DNA of 13,750 bases from an uncultured Eubacteriales bacterium. GTDB lineage: Bacteria > Bacillota > Clostridia > Oscillospirales > CAG-272. Under the pieces are notes generated by a model. That model was not told the DNA's origin. It was given only the letters and a program-made list of their open reading frames with translations, and did no database searches. This document shows, piece by piece, positions 1-7,252 of the stretch. Both the position numbers and the translations under genes were made by a program. Location: contig CAJJIY010000036.1 in the NCBI GenBank assembly GCA_905187695.1, positions 1-13,750 of the forward strand, written 5' to 3'. Numbering within the stretch: position 1 is the first letter of the stretch; each line of letters opens with the position of its first letter.

Positions 1-25
1 CGCGTGCCCGCAGGCACGCGCTTTT
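1..25. terminator. Hairpin at window edge, probable terminator
   Basis: An 8-bp perfect GC-rich stem (CGCGTGCC, positions 1-8, pairing with GGCACGCG, 13-20) has a 4-base CGCA loop and is followed on the plus strand by CTTTT. It lies 42 bases past the stop codon of the minus-strand lipoprotein gene, so it probably ends that operon, and it could also end a plus-strand gene to the left. The T-tract for the minus direction would lie outside the window. Confidence 0.55.
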
Positions 26-62
26 CAGGATTTTGACCGAAAATTGTTTTGGGAAAAGAGGC

Positions 63-1955
63 TTATTGCCGTTTTCCGCCGGGAGGATAGCCTCCGCCGC
101 CGAAACCGCCCCCGTTCCCGCCCGGGCGGGTCGTTCCGCCTCCGGCCGAAGAACTGTAGAGCAGACTGCTCATTTTAACGGTGGCAAGCGTGTTTCCGCC
201 GGAGAGGGTGGTGTCGGCGGCATAACCGTTTTCGTCGGTCCCGGCCACCGTTCCGCCGGCCGCCAGGGTGTAGGTTTTCCCTTTTTCAATGCCCGGCGCG
301 GTCACCACGGCCGAGGAGTAGGCCTTCCCCGGTGTGAAAGAGCAGATCACCCGGCCGTCCGGGGAGAGCAGTGAGAAGGGCGTTCCGGCTTGCTGAGTCG
401 GAAAACTTACCAGCATTGCACCCTGGTTTTCGGCGCTGTCAAAGCCTTCTGCCATGCCCGAACTGCCCAGTGCGATCAGCACGCCGCCCGTGACGGTTGC
501 GGCGCCGTCATGGTCAAAGGCCGAATTGCCGTTTGAAGTCGGCCCGGCCACCAGCGTCAGTCCGCCGGAAATCTCAATCGTGCCGTTGGAATCCAGCCCG
601 TCTCCGTCGGCGTCCACAAGGAGAGTGCCGCCTGAAATGAGCAACCGGCTGCTTCCGCCCGCGCCGGGGCGGTTTTGTTCGCCTTTGGTGGCCGCATTCA
701 CGCCGTCATCCGAGGCGCGCACCCGGATAAAGCCGCCGGAGAGGATCACCAGTGCGCTCTCAAGCCCCTCACAGCTGTCGCTGACGGTGATCTCACCGGC
801 AGAAACGCAAAGGGCGCTGTCGGCGTGAATACCGTCGTTGCCGCTTTGGAGTGTCAGGGTGCCGCCCGAAATCTCTGCCACACCGTTTGTGTGAAGCGCG
901 TCATCCGCGGCCGAGACCCGAAGCGTGCCGCCCGAGATCAGCAGACGAAGGCCGGCTTTCAGCCCCTTTTCAGAGGCGGTACCCGCGCCGACGGAATCTT
1001 GGTTCCGGTTGCCCCGGTTGGCGCTGTTCCGGCCGGTTCCTGCGCCGCCGCCTGCCGTAACGGTGAGCGAGCCGCCCTCCATTTTCAGCACCGTGGCGGC
1101 GGTCACGCCATCTCCTGCCGCCGTGAGCGTCAGGGTGCCGCCCGAAAGATAGAAATATCCTTTATTTTCCTTTTCGTTGTTGTCTGCGCGCAGGGCGTCG
1201 CTTCCGGCCGTGACGGTGAGTGTTCCGCCTCCGATCTTCAGCGCGTCATGCCCGCAAAGCCCGACATTTACAGACGTTACGGTCAGTGCGCCGCCGGTCA
1301 CGCAAAGGTCGTCTTTGGAGACGACGCCGTGCCGGTAAGCGCCGGTCACGGTCAGGCTGCCCTCACCGTTTACCGTCAGGTCACAACGGGAGAAAACGGC
1401 CGCGTCCGGCAGGCTCTCGGCGCCGTCCGAAAGTCCGTGATAATCCGCACCGTCCGAGAGATCGTTGACCGATCCGGCGGCCAGCGTGAGAAATACTTTG
1501 TCGGCGCTGTCGATAAACAAAGCGGGGCCGTTTGGATTTCGGAGCGTAAGACCGCAGAGCACCAGCTGAATTTTGTCGGTGTCCGCGGCCGAGACCGTCA
1601 CCGAGCCCGCCGTGCACGCGCCGCAGAGAAGATAGGTGCCCGCGGCGTCAATGGTCAGCGCCGTGCCTTCGGCACCGGCTCCCGCCCCGTTCACGGCCAC
1701 CGCTTTCTCGGAAAACACCACCCGTGTGGCGGTTTTTTCGTCATAAGAGCCGTCTTTGTCCCGGCTTGAAAAGGTAAAATCCATTCCGGAAAGGTCGGCC
1801 GTTTCCACGGCGGCTTCTTTGAGAATATCGGCCGGATCCGTGGCGACCGTTTTCTTCTTTTTGCACCCGGAAAGGAGGATTGCACATCCTGCAAAGAGTG
1901 TAACCGTCAGCGCAAAAGACAGCACCCGTTTGGCGGCTTTTTTGCTTTTTTTCAT
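63..1955 (-). CDS. Carbohydrate-binding-type beta-helix lipoprotein (Cthe_2159/DUF4353-like)
   Basis: This predicted secreted lipoprotein has 630 residues. The N-terminus has several Lys/Arg, a hydrophobic stretch (about residues 11-29) and the lipobox LSGC with Cys31. A second Cys at 24 (FAGC) is a poorer site. The mature part starts with four lysines. The body is built from repeats of the form SGGTLTV-x-A-x-DGL/DAL, for example SGGTLTLQSGNDGIHADS. This is the pattern of the Cthe_2159 family of calcium-binding, right-handed beta-helix proteins, whose founding member binds cellulose and pectin-like polymers. The C-terminus is a Gly-rich tail. I chose the ATG at 1955 because AGGAGG sits 7 bases upstream. 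The GTG at 1958 is in frame but too close to that site. The ATG overlaps the TGA of the upstream DUF4956 gene (TGATG), so translation is probably coupled. The family call is firm; the ligand is unknown. Confidence 0.85.
   Translation of the reverse strand: MKKSKKAAKRVLSFALTVTLFAGCAILLSGCKKKKTVATDPADILKEAAVETADLSGMDFTFSSRDKDGSYDEKTATRVVFSEKAVAVNGAGAGAEGTALTIDAAGTYLLCGACTAGSVTVSAADTDKIQLVLCGLTLRNPNGPALFIDSADKVFLTLAAGSVNDLSDGADYHGLSDGAESLPDAAVFSRCDLTVNGEGSLTVTGAYRHGVVSKDDLCVTGGALTVTSVNVGLCGHDALKIGGGTLTVTAGSDALRADNNEKENKGYFYLSGGTLTLTAAGDGVTAATVLKMEGGSLTVTAGGGAGTGRNSANRGNRNQDSVGAGTASEKGLKAGLRLLISGGTLRVSAADDALHTNGVAEISGGTLTLQSGNDGIHADSALCVSAGEITVSDSCEGLESALVILSGGFIRVRASDDGVNAATKGEQNRPGAGGSSRLLISGGTLLVDADGDGLDSNGTIEISGGLTLVAGPTSNGNSAFDHDGAATVTGGVLIALGSSGMAEGFDSAENQGAMLVSFPTQQAGTPFSLLSPDGRVICSFTPGKAYSSAVVTAPGIEKGKTYTLAAGGTVAGTDENGYAADTTLSGGNTLATVKMSSLLYSSSAGGGTTRPGGNGGGFGGGGYPPGGKRQ
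853..1147. repeat. 19-bp direct repeat pair inside the lipoprotein gene
   Basis: The 19-base string starting GTCAGGGTGCCGCCCG occurs identically at 853-871 and 1129-1147. The copies are 276 bases apart, exactly 92 codons, so recombination between them would remove or add whole beta-helix units without a frameshift. The repeat encodes the recurring SGGTLTL motif. It most likely reflects internal duplication of the domain and is not a separate element. Confidence 0.7.
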
Positions 1956-2620
1956 CACAGCTCCTCCTTTTCGGGCACGGCGGAAAGCGCAATCTCCAGG
2001 TTGGCGTTGCGCGTGCGCAGAGCATCCAGAAAATCCTTGGCCGCCACGGTTTTCTTCAGGCGCACCCGGTAACGCAGTTTATAGAGCGTGCCCATGCCGC
2101 TGGTCCGGACATCCGTCAACTCCGCCTTGTCGGTATAGGCCGCGAACAGATCGTCAAAAGCGCCGTCAAAAGAGAGCGATTCCGGCACGGTCACGCGCAG
2201 TTCTTTCTCGGCCGACGAGCCTGCGGGCAGAAAACCGGAAAGGAAAAGGCAAAGGCCGGAAAGGAGAGAGAAGAGAAACGCCGGCAGAAGATAACCGGCC
2301 GCCGCCGTCAGTCCCGCCGCCATCGAAAGGAAGAGCGCCGTGATCTCCCGCGCGCTTCCCGCCACCGAGCGGAAACGGATGAGAGAAAACGCACCCATCA
2401 CGGCCACGCCGGTGCCGACATTGCCGTTGACCACAAAGATGACGGCGCAGACCGCCGGGGGCAGGAGCAGCAGGGAACTGAGAAAGCTGCGGCTGGACTT
2501 CGTGCGGAAAGTCATGGCCGCCGCGATCGGCACGCCGCAGAGCAGCGCCACCCCGCAACAGAGAAAAAAAGCGGAAAAGTCTGCGTCGGCGGAAAGGACG
2601 GAAGTGAACAGTTCAGACAT
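1955..2620 (-). CDS. DUF4956 membrane protein
   Basis: This 221-residue protein belongs to the DUF4956 family. The first roughly 130 residues are very hydrophobic and form about four membrane segments. The family signature GAFSLIRFRS lies in a loop after the second or third segment. The C-terminal 85 residues are soluble and charged, with a probable alpha/beta fold on the cytoplasmic side. The frame stays open upstream to 2890, but that part is inside the VTC gene. The ATG at 2620 is preceded by AAAGGAG with 7 bases of spacing and gives the usual family length. It overlaps the VTC stop codon by 8 bases (ATGTCTGA), which suggests translational coupling. DUF4956 genes commonly sit next to VTC-domain genes in Firmicutes. 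A role as membrane partner of the polymerase is plausible but inferred; no biochemical function is established to my knowledge. Confidence 0.85.
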   Translation of the reverse strand: MSELFTSVLSADADFSAFFLCCGVALLCGVPIAAAMTFRTKSSRSFLSSLLLLPPAVCAVIFVVNGNVGTGVAVMGAFSLIRFRSVAGSAREITALFLSMAAGLTAAAGYLLPAFLFSLLSGLCLFLSGFLPAGSSAEKELRVTVPESLSFDGAFDDLFAAYTDKAELTDVRTSGMGTLYKLRYRVRLKKTVAAKDFLDALRTRNANLEIALSAVPEKEEL

Positions 2621-3401
2621 AAGAAAACTCCTTTCGTTCTTCAAAAGCAAAGCGTCCGGCGTCTGCCCGGCGGCTCCGGAGAGCGCGATAGGCACGGCCG
2701 TATTTGGAAAAAGGTTGCGGGTAAACGGCGTTTTGTGAAAGAAAGCGGCAGATCGGCAACGGCAGACCGCCGGAACATTTGATTTCCAGCAGAACCGTTC
2801 CCGGCTCTGCCAGCGCGATTTCGGGGCCGCCGGGTCGGAAAAGATTTGCCCCGTCCGGCGGGATCCCCCCGATACGCGCCTCTTTTTCATAGGGGATCCC
2901 GATCATTTCGCGGTCGAAAGTGAGGCGGAGCGAGGGGGTGTTCCGGGCAAAAAAGGCCGTGCGCCGGCAGGAAATGAGCATGGCGGGAGAAAGCGGGCCG
3001 TACACGCGCCGGAAATAATCCATTTCCCGGAACAGCTGTGTGTCGGCGGGCATTTTCCCGTTCCGAAGGAGATCCGCCGCCGCGCCGGGTGTGAGACCCG
3101 CGCGGCGTTTGGTGACCACCCCCTCGTATTTTCGCTTGATCTCCAGATAAACCCGGTCGTTGGTTTCGGGTATTTTTCCGTAGGCGCGTAAACGCAGTTT
3201 TTCCTTGAAGGGCGCGCCGGACAGGGAATCGCGGATGAGCCGGTCGTTTGCCGTATCAAAATAGAAACTGTAGATGCGGCTCTCTCCCCATTCGTCCGGG
3301 CAAAGATCATCCGAAAACGCCGCAAGAAGCGCCGCGGCGGTTTCTTCGGTCAGGAGATATTTTTGCTCGATGCGGGAGAAGGTATAGAGAATATCGGGCA
3401 T
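2613..3401 (-). CDS. VTC-domain polyphosphate polymerase-like protein
   Basis: This 262-residue protein is essentially one VTC domain, the tunnel-shaped fold that in yeast Vtc4 makes polyphosphate from ATP. The characteristic charged strands are present in order: EQKYLL near residue 13, KLRLRAYG near 68, YLEIKRKYEGVVTKR near 85, LLEIKCSGG near 207 and FSKYGRAYRAL near 229. They supply the basic residues, the metal-binding Glu and the late Lys expected of an active enzyme. There is no signal peptide, SPX domain or membrane segment, so it should be cytoplasmic. The ATG at 3401 follows an AAAGGGGGAAAG purine tract. It is the first gene of an operon with DUF4956 and a surface lipoprotein. Enzymatic activity is inferred from family and residues; a related phosphate or nucleotide chemistry cannot be excluded. 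Confidence 0.85.
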   Translation of the reverse strand: MPDILYTFSRIEQKYLLTEETAAALLAAFSDDLCPDEWGESRIYSFYFDTANDRLIRDSLSGAPFKEKLRLRAYGKIPETNDRVYLEIKRKYEGVVTKRRAGLTPGAAADLLRNGKMPADTQLFREMDYFRRVYGPLSPAMLISCRRTAFFARNTPSLRLTFDREMIGIPYEKEARIGGIPPDGANLFRPGGPEIALAEPGTVLLEIKCSGGLPLPICRFLSQNAVYPQPFSKYGRAYRALRSRRADAGRFAFEERKEFSYV

Positions 3402-3424
3402 ATCGCTTTCCCCCTTTCTTTTTC

Positions 3425-3433
3425 ATCATACCA
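3425..3433 (-). promoter_or_regulatory. Possible extended -10 promoter for the VTC operon
   Basis: On the minus strand TGGTATGAT matches an extended -10 element (TG-N-TATNNT). No good -35 hexamer lies 16-18 bases upstream. Transcription would start about 17 bases before the VTC start codon, giving a short leader that just holds the ribosome binding site. It is the best candidate between the ldh terminator and the operon, but it is weak evidence. Confidence 0.35.
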
Positions 3434-3524
3434 GCGCTGTGTGTTCCTTTTCTGAACAAGGACTGAAAAATTGCGTTAAAAAAGCGTATTTTTGAAATAT
3501 TCTGTGTGCAATCTTTCACAAAGC

Positions 3525-3553
3525 AAAAAACGCCCCCGGAAGGGGGGCGTTTT
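3525..3553 (-). terminator. Rho-independent terminator of pfkA-ldh operon
   Basis: On the minus strand an 11-bp stem (3543-3553 pairing with 3527-3537; core CGCCCCC/GGGGGCG) with a 5-base loop is followed by a run of six T. It begins 12 bases past the ldh stop codon. The plus strand also shows T-rich sequence after the stem, but no plus-strand gene ends here. Confidence 0.9.
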
Positions 3554-3564
3554 CGCGTTTTTTC

Positions 3565-4509
3565 TCAGAATTTGATCTGATTCATCACGGCGCGCAGGCA
3601 ATCGGCGCTGTGGTGCAGTTTCTGAATCTCCTCTTCGCTGAGGTCGGCGTGCAGGTGTGCGCGGACGCCGCCGGGGCCGACGGCGGTCAGCACGGAGAGG
3701 CAGATGTCGTCAAGGCCGTATTCGCCGTGCATCATGGTCGAGACGGTAATGCCGGTGTAGGTGCTGCTGAAGATGTGCTTGCAGATCTGCACGGCCGAGA
3801 GCGCCACGGCATAGTAGGTTGCGCCCTTGCGGGAGATGATGGTCGCGCCGGAGGTGCGGACATATTCCTCAATGCGATCCTTGTTGAAGAGCGCCGTGCC
3901 GCTGGTCTTGTCACCGACCTCTTCGTAATATTTGTCCAGACCCACGGTGCAGATTTCAGCCTGCGACCACGGAATGAAGGAGGAATCGCCGTGCTCGCCG
4001 AAGACATAGGCGTGCACATTCTGCAGGCTGATGCCGAAATCCTTGCCGATGCGGTAACGGAGCCGCGCGGTGTCAAGGCTGGTGCCGGAACCGAGAATGC
4101 GGCTTTCGGGAATATTGGTCACTTTATGGAAGACATAGGTCATGATGTCCACCGGGTTACTTACGATGAGGTAGACCGCGTTGGGCGCATAACGGGTAAT
4201 CTGCGGCGCGATGCTGCAGAGAATGTTGACATTGGCCTGCGCCAGATCCAGGCGGCTCTGACCCGGTTTGCGTGCCAGGCCGGAAGTGATGATGACAATG
4301 TCGGAATCGGCCGCGTCCACATAGTCGCCCGCGTGCAGATTGACATCTTCAAAGTAGAGGCCGCCCTGGTTGATGTCCATGACTTCGCCCTTGGCCTTTT
4401 CTTCTTTGACATCAATGATGACGATTTCGTTGGCCACGCCGTCCACCGCCAAAGTATAGGCAATGGTCGCGCCGACATTTCCTGCGCCGATAATGGTAAT
4501 CTTTTTCAT
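3565..4509 (-). CDS. ldh: L-lactate dehydrogenase
   Basis: This is an NAD-dependent L-lactate dehydrogenase that reduces pyruvate to lactate and regenerates NAD+ in fermentation. At 314 residues it has normal length. The Rossmann motif GAGNVG is at residues 8-13. The substrate-specificity loop reads KPGQSRLDL; Gln there marks a lactate enzyme, whereas malate enzymes carry Arg. The catalytic set is intact: Asp and Arg in LDTARLR and His in GEHGD. Arg173 (LDTARLR) and His188 (NVHAY), which bind fructose-1,6-bisphosphate in the Bacillus enzyme, are both kept, so allosteric activation is likely. The ATG at 4509 follows AAAGGA. The gene starts 48 bases after pfkA on the same strand with no terminator between, and a strong terminator follows it, so the two form an operon. 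Confidence 0.96.
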   Translation of the reverse strand: MKKITIIGAGNVGATIAYTLAVDGVANEIVIIDVKEEKAKGEVMDINQGGLYFEDVNLHAGDYVDAADSDIVIITSGLARKPGQSRLDLAQANVNILCSIAPQITRYAPNAVYLIVSNPVDIMTYVFHKVTNIPESRILGSGTSLDTARLRYRIGKDFGISLQNVHAYVFGEHGDSSFIPWSQAEICTVGLDKYYEEVGDKTSGTALFNKDRIEEYVRTSGATIISRKGATYYAVALSAVQICKHIFSSTYTGITVSTMMHGEYGLDDICLSVLTAVGPGGVRAHLHADLSEEEIQKLHHSADCLRAVMNQIKF

Positions 4510-4557
4510 GCTGTTTCCTTTCGTTTTCGTCCGATGGGTGAATTTTCTATCTTTGCT

Positions 4558-5634
4558 TTATCTGCTGGTGTCTTTGATGATCTTGCTCACTTCAAGCAAC
4601 TCGTTGTGGCGTTTCTTGGCCAGTGCTTTCATGGCCTCCACCTGCTCGGCGGTGAAGTGGTCAAGGTCGCCGGGCTTCAGCTTGTTTTTATAGTTGCGGT
4701 CGGCAATGAGCGCATAGTTGATGTCGGTGTCCACAATGGCGCCGTCGATCTCGCAGATCACGGCGTTGCTTCTGCCGGCCAGCAGCAGTTCCACGGCCTT
4801 CACGCCCATTTTCGTGGCCGTCAGACGGTCGCGCAGGGTGGGGATGCCGCCGCGCACCACATGGGCAAAGCGGGCAAACTTGGTCTCCACGCCGGTCTTT
4901 TCCTGAATCTTCTTGGCCAGCACCTCGCTGTATTTGCCGCCGTCGGGTGTGAACACGCCCTCGCTCACCACCACCAGGAAACTGCGCTTGCCGCAGCTGC
5001 GCAGATAGTGGATGCGGGAGAGCAGCTCGTTCTCGTCAAAGGGCAGCTCCGGAATAACGGCCGCCACAGCGCCGGAAGCCAGCGCGGTATAAAGCGCAAT
5101 CTGGCCGCAGTCGCGCCCCATCACCTCAATGACATCGCAGCGCGCGTGGGATTCACAGGTGTTGCGCAGGCAGTCGATCATGGAGAGGGTGGTGGTCATG
5201 GCCGAATCAAAGCCGATGGTATAATCGGTCGCGGTGATATCGTTGTCGATCGTGCCGGGAATGCCCACCGTGGGGACTCCGCGGTTGGTCAGGTCGGTGG
5301 CACCCCGGAAGGTGCCGTCGCCGCCCACGGCCACGATCGCGTCGATCTGTGCCTCCCGGCAGGTGGCAATGGCCTTTTGCATTCCCTCTTCTGTCTTGAA
5401 TTCGGGGCACCGGTCGGAATAGAGCATCGTGCCGCTGTTGGAGATAATGTTGGAGACCGAACGGGCTGTCAGGGGGATGAGGTTCTTGTGGATGAGGCCG
5501 GAAAAGCCGCCCAAAATCCCCACGGCCTCCATGCCTTCCTCGGTGGCTTTGCGCACCACGGCACGGATAATGGCGTTCATGCCCGGCGCATCTCCGCCGG
5601 AGGTCAGCACGCCGATCTTGCGAAATGTTGCCAT
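4558..5634 (-). CDS. pfkA: ATP-dependent 6-phosphofructokinase
   Basis: This enzyme phosphorylates fructose-6-phosphate to fructose-1,6-bisphosphate, the committed step of glycolysis, in the cytoplasm. It has 358 residues against about 320 for the E. coli enzyme; the extra length is mostly a charged, helical C-terminal tail. Seen motifs are GVLTSGGDAPGMNA near residue 8, GGDGTFRGA near 103 (Gly after GGD indicates ATP use, where Asp would indicate pyrophosphate), the catalytic PGTIDND near 128, and EVMGRDCG near 169. Arg residues equivalent to E. coli R21, R25, R54, R72, R154, R162 and R171 are all present. The allosteric-site Glu187 appears replaced by Val (SGAVAAVIPE against GGCEFVVVPE). 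The ATG at 5634 follows AGAAAGGA. It is the first gene of the pfkA-ldh operon, behind a near-consensus promoter. Confidence 0.96.
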   Translation of the reverse strand: MATFRKIGVLTSGGDAPGMNAIIRAVVRKATEEGMEAVGILGGFSGLIHKNLIPLTARSVSNIISNSGTMLYSDRCPEFKTEEGMQKAIATCREAQIDAIVAVGGDGTFRGATDLTNRGVPTVGIPGTIDNDITATDYTIGFDSAMTTTLSMIDCLRNTCESHARCDVIEVMGRDCGQIALYTALASGAVAAVIPELPFDENELLSRIHYLRSCGKRSFLVVVSEGVFTPDGGKYSEVLAKKIQEKTGVETKFARFAHVVRGGIPTLRDRLTATKMGVKAVELLLAGRSNAVICEIDGAIVDTDINYALIADRNYKNKLKPGDLDHFTAEQVEAMKALAKKRHNELLEVSKIIKDTSR

Positions 5635-5670
5635 AATATATCATCCTTTCTTCCGCTTTTCACGAAGGTT

Positions 5671-5699
5671 ATTTTAATATAGTTTCAATACTTTGTCAA
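5671..5699 (-). promoter_or_regulatory. Sigma-A promoter of pfkA-ldh
   Basis: On the minus strand TTGACA (5699-5694), a 17-base spacer and TAAAAT (5676-5671) form a near-consensus vegetative promoter. The start of transcription would be near 5664, giving a leader of about 30 bases. The spacer is AT-rich, unlike its surroundings. I see no obvious operator palindrome. Confidence 0.85.
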
Positions 5700-5736
5700 G
5701 GGCATTTTGGAAAAAACACAGTCTATTGACAATAAA

Positions 5737-7020
5737 TTAACAATTTTGTTCCCGCGCCCTTAAAAAGTCAAAGGCGAAAAAGAGCGCGCGGGTGGCGGCC
5801 ACCTCCCGGATATAGCTCCGTTCGCGGGCGGAAGAGAGCGAAAGACGCATACAGTGTGCGCTTTCCCGGTCGCAGACCGCCACATAGACCGTGCCTACCG
5901 GCTCCTTTTCGGTCCCGCCGCCGGGTCCGGCATAACCGGTGGTGGCAATGGAAAGGTCGGTTCCGAATTTCCGGAGAGCGCCCTGCGCCATGGCGAGAGC
6001 CACCGGTTCGCTCACCACCGTGTGCTTTTTTATGAGGGCGGGATCCACGCCCAGGATCCCGGTCTTTTCGCGGGTCTGATAGGTCACAGCGCCGCCGGCC
6101 ACCGCCGCCGAAGCGCCGGGCAGATCGGTCAGGCGCTTTAAAATAAGCCCGCCGGTGCAGGATTCCGCCGCCGAAACGGTCTTTCCTTTTTCAAGAAGGA
6201 GCGAGAGCAATGCTTCCTCCGGCCCCTTCAGATCCATCCCGCAACAACTGCCGAAGAAGGGCAGGGGGCGCAGCTTTTCAATCATGCCGTCGCACAGCGC
6301 GCGCGCCGCTTCCTCGGTTTCCGCCTTGGCCGAAACGCGCAGGCGCACATCCCCCGGCGTGCAGTAGGGCGCGACCGTGGGGTTTGCGCTCTCCCGGATG
6401 TCGGCCGGGAGCATGGCCTCCAGCGCCGATTCGCCCACCCCGATAAAGTGGAGATTGCGCGAAAAAAGGACAAACGGCGCGCGGGGGCGAAGGAAGGGAA
6501 CCACCTCTTCCCGGAACATCGGCTCGGCCTCCCGCGGGGGGCCCGGCAACAAAACGGCGGTGCGGCCTTCCTCATCGGTCAGCGCAAGGCCGGGCGCCGT
6601 GCCGTAATTGTTTTGAAAAACGGCGGCTCCCTCGGGCATCCATGCCTGTTTTTCGTTGTTTTCGGTCATCTCCCGCCCGGTCGCGGCAAAATAAGCGCGG
6701 ATGCGCGCAAGGCTTTCCTCATGCAGGACCATCCGCCGGCCGAACACAGCCGCGGCGGTCTCTTTGGTCAGGTCGTCAAAGGTCGGGCCCAGTCCGCCGG
6801 TCAGGAGGACCAACCCGGTGCGGGAGAGGGCGTCCCGCAGGTCGGCGGCCAGCCGCGCGGCATTGTCGCCCACCACCGACTGACGGTAAACGCCCACCCC
6901 CAGTTTTAAAAGCTCGCGCGAAAGAAAAGCGGCGTTGGTGTTGACAATGTCGCCCATGAGCAGTTCGGTGCCCACGCAAAGGATCTCGGCCTTTTCAAAA
7001 GGGGGAAATTTTGTTGCCAT
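5737..7020 (-). CDS. cinA: CinA, NMN deamidase / competence-damage-inducible protein
   Basis: This 427-residue CinA-family protein has both usual domains. The N-terminal molybdopterin-binding-like domain (about residues 10-175) carries GTELLMGDIVNTN, LLTGGLGPTFDDLTKE and LLPGPPREAEPMF; in characterised homologues it has ADP-ribose pyrophosphatase activity. The C-terminal PncC domain (about 270-420) carries AAESCTGG and TTGYAGPGGG and deamidates nicotinamide mononucleotide to nicotinic acid mononucleotide, recycling NAD. The frame is open to a GTG at 7125, but that start has no ribosome binding site and the added sequence is Arg/Lys-rich and non-family. The ATG at 7020 follows AAGAGG and gives the normal length. 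I see no hairpin terminator after the stop, so transcripts may read on into pfkA. No recA or pgsA neighbour, often seen in Firmicutes, is present here. Confidence 0.92.
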   Translation of the reverse strand: MATKFPPFEKAEILCVGTELLMGDIVNTNAAFLSRELLKLGVGVYRQSVVGDNAARLAADLRDALSRTGLVLLTGGLGPTFDDLTKETAAAVFGRRMVLHEESLARIRAYFAATGREMTENNEKQAWMPEGAAVFQNNYGTAPGLALTDEEGRTAVLLPGPPREAEPMFREEVVPFLRPRAPFVLFSRNLHFIGVGESALEAMLPADIRESANPTVAPYCTPGDVRLRVSAKAETEEAARALCDGMIEKLRPLPFFGSCCGMDLKGPEEALLSLLLEKGKTVSAAESCTGGLILKRLTDLPGASAAVAGGAVTYQTREKTGILGVDPALIKKHTVVSEPVALAMAQGALRKFGTDLSIATTGYAGPGGGTEKEPVGTVYVAVCDRESAHCMRLSLSSARERSYIREVAATRALFFAFDFLRAREQNC

Positions 7021-7036
7021 AAAGATTGCCTCTTTT

Positions 7037-7052
7037 CCGGCGCGCCCGCCGG
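7037..7052 (-). promoter_or_regulatory. Hairpin in cinA leader near its ribosome binding site
   Basis: A perfect 6-bp stem, CCGGCG (7037-7042) pairing with CGCCGG (7047-7052), with a 4-base loop lies 2-3 bases upstream of the cinA ribosome binding site (about 7028-7034 on the minus strand). It could affect ribosome access. In GC-rich DNA such a stem can also arise by chance. Confidence 0.35.
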
Positions 7053-7160
7053 TTTCATGCCGGTGACTTGCCGTCGTGATTTTTGCCTGCGGCCGCCGGT
7101 TCGTGCGCCGTTTTTGCACTTGCACCGCCCGCGTTCCGGTTTTCCGCTTTCTTCCTTATT

Positions 7161-7189
7161 ATTCTAACACAAAACCCGCTCCTTGTCTA
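7161..7189 (-). promoter_or_regulatory. Promoter of cinA
   Basis: On the minus strand TAGACA (7189-7184), a 17-base spacer and TAGAAT (7166-7161) each match the sigma-A consensus at five of six positions. Transcription would begin near 7154, giving cinA an untranslated leader of about 134 bases. Confidence 0.75.
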
Positions 7190-7217
7190 TCCGGAAAAGC
7201 GAAATTTTCACCGCCTC

Positions 7218-7246
7218 TTGCGCTTTTTTTGCGGATGTGCTACAAT
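7218..7246 (+). promoter_or_regulatory. Extended -10 promoter of the radical SAM gene
   Basis: TACAAT (7241-7246) is preceded by TG-C (7238-7240), making an extended -10 element. TTGCGC lies at -35 (7218-7223) with a 17-base spacer. Transcription would start near 7253, leaving a leader of about 154 bases before the ATG at 7407. It fires away from the cinA promoter 29 bases to the left. Confidence 0.7.
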
Positions 7247-7252
7247 AAAAAC

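Noticed and set aside
675..1769. A 364-codon plus-strand frame opposite the lipoprotein gene
   Set aside because: The minus strand has a signal peptide, lipobox and repeated beta-helix motifs; the plus frame is only its shadow.
2621..2890. A longer DUF4956 protein starting at 2890
   Set aside because: The extension lies inside the VTC gene, is Arg-rich and non-family, and the ATG at 2620 has a good ribosome binding site.
3610..5682. A 690-codon open frame on the plus strand opposite ldh and pfkA
   Set aside because: It is the exact antisense of two well-identified genes, reads as low-complexity Gly/Ala/His/Val-rich protein, and has no ribosome binding site. High GC content leaves antisense frames open.
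5726..5750. TTGACA on the plus strand near 5726 as a promoter
   Set aside because: No suitable -10 follows at 16-18 bases and no plus-strand gene lies downstream.
7021..7125. A longer CinA starting at a GTG at 7125
   Set aside because: No ribosome binding site precedes it, and the added residues are basic and absent from the family.
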